Below are positions 5,734 through 5,942 of a stretch of 5,942 bases of DNA, in pieces. Each line of letters starts with the position of its first letter. Position 1 is the first letter of the stretch. Both the position numbers and the translations under genes were made by a program. Below the pieces are notes generated by a model. That model saw only the letters and a program-made list of their open reading frames with translations. It made no database searches and was not told where the DNA came from. The stretch comes from Bacillota bacterium (GTDB lineage Bacteria > Bacillota > Clostridia > DSM-8532), in assembly GCA_023446675.1 (NCBI GenBank), contig JAEXPO010000481.1, positions 1 through 5,942 of the forward strand, written 5' to 3'.

Positions 5734-5942
5734 AAGCCGCCAAAATGCTTACCTGTATCGGCCTGATGCTTGGCATGTGCCTTTCCATGCTCCTTCAGAC
5801 CCAACTGGCAACAGCCATGCCCGCCATAAGCAGCGAATTTGGGACAACCGCCTATTATTCCTGGGTTTACAGCGGCTATCTTCTGGCCTCCACCGTTACC
5901 CTCCCTCTTTTCGGAAGCTTTTGTGACCGCTTTGGCTATCGG
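5730..5942 (+). CDS. MFS efflux transporter, DHA2 (EmrB/QacA) type, partial
   Basis: Only the first 71 residues are in the window; the full protein would be about 450-550 residues with 12 or 14 membrane segments. The first segment spans about 7-30. LATAMPAIS at 26-34 corresponds to the DHA2 pattern at the end of the first segment. YSWVYSGYLLASTVTLPLFG at 43-62 matches the second segment, and GSFCDRFGYR at 62-71 is the cytoplasmic MFS motif A. The likely role is proton-driven export of a drug or other toxic small molecule. The start is ATG at 5730, overlapping the tetR stop; no good ribosome binding site precedes it, which suggests translational coupling. The acidic residue usual in the DHA2 TM1 motif (LDxTIV) is absent. 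The family is clear; the substrate is unknown. Confidence 0.9.
   Translation, partial: MKAAKMLTCIGLMLGMCLSMLLQTQLATAMPAISSEFGTTAYYSWVYSGYLLASTVTLPLFGSFCDRFGYR

Noticed and set aside
5705..5926. Plus-strand 73-codon open frame near the right end
   Set aside because: It overlaps the tetR end and the MFS start in another frame. The MFS frame has clear membrane segments and motif A.

Overview
The window looks like chromosome from a low-to-mid GC member of the Bacillota, most likely Clostridia. The grounds are strong AGGAG-type ribosome binding sites 6 to 8 bases before most starts, a TTG start, AT-rich spacers with Bacillota-type promoters, and the gene families present. This placement is an inference from style, not from a marker gene.

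Layout, left to right. (1) Bases 1-1760, minus strand: two inner-membrane permease subunits of a carbohydrate ABC importer of the LplB / LplC-YtcP type. The distal one starts at TTG and runs off the left edge. A promoter and a small inverted repeat lie just upstream of the pair. (2) Bases 1761-2374: a 614-base AT-rich divergent spacer. It holds the minus-strand importer promoter, a 14-bp perfect palindrome, an extended -10 promoter on the plus strand, and a roughly 197-nt leader predicted to fold into four hairpins. (3) Bases 2375-3595, plus strand: an M20-family zinc amidohydrolase (N-carbamoyl-L-amino acid / allantoate amidohydrolase type). (4) Bases 3581-3731: three tandem 36-bp repeats that begin inside the last codons of the hydrolase, then a 14-bp-stem terminator shared by two convergent genes. 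(5) Bases 3757-4716, minus strand: a compact membrane-anchored D-Ala-D-Ala carboxypeptidase. (6) Bases 4717-5070: a divergent spacer carrying a 21-bp palindrome and a series of CTATTGAT repeats. (7) Bases 5071-5942, plus strand: a TetR-family repressor overlapping by ATGA with the start of a DHA2-type MFS efflux pump that runs off the right edge.

How they work together: the permease pair forms the membrane channel of one importer. Its binding protein and ATPase are not in view. The hydrolase is divergent from the importer, and whether they share a substrate is unknown. The carboxypeptidase trims peptidoglycan independently. The TetR-MFS pair is a standard efflux module whose repressor probably binds the palindrome in its own promoter.

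The parts most worth a second look are non-coding: the in-frame 36-bp repeats across the hydrolase stop codon, the structured hydrolase leader, and the TetR operator array. I see no CRISPR array, insertion sequence, tRNA, rRNA or defence system, and no clear evidence of a wholly new system.
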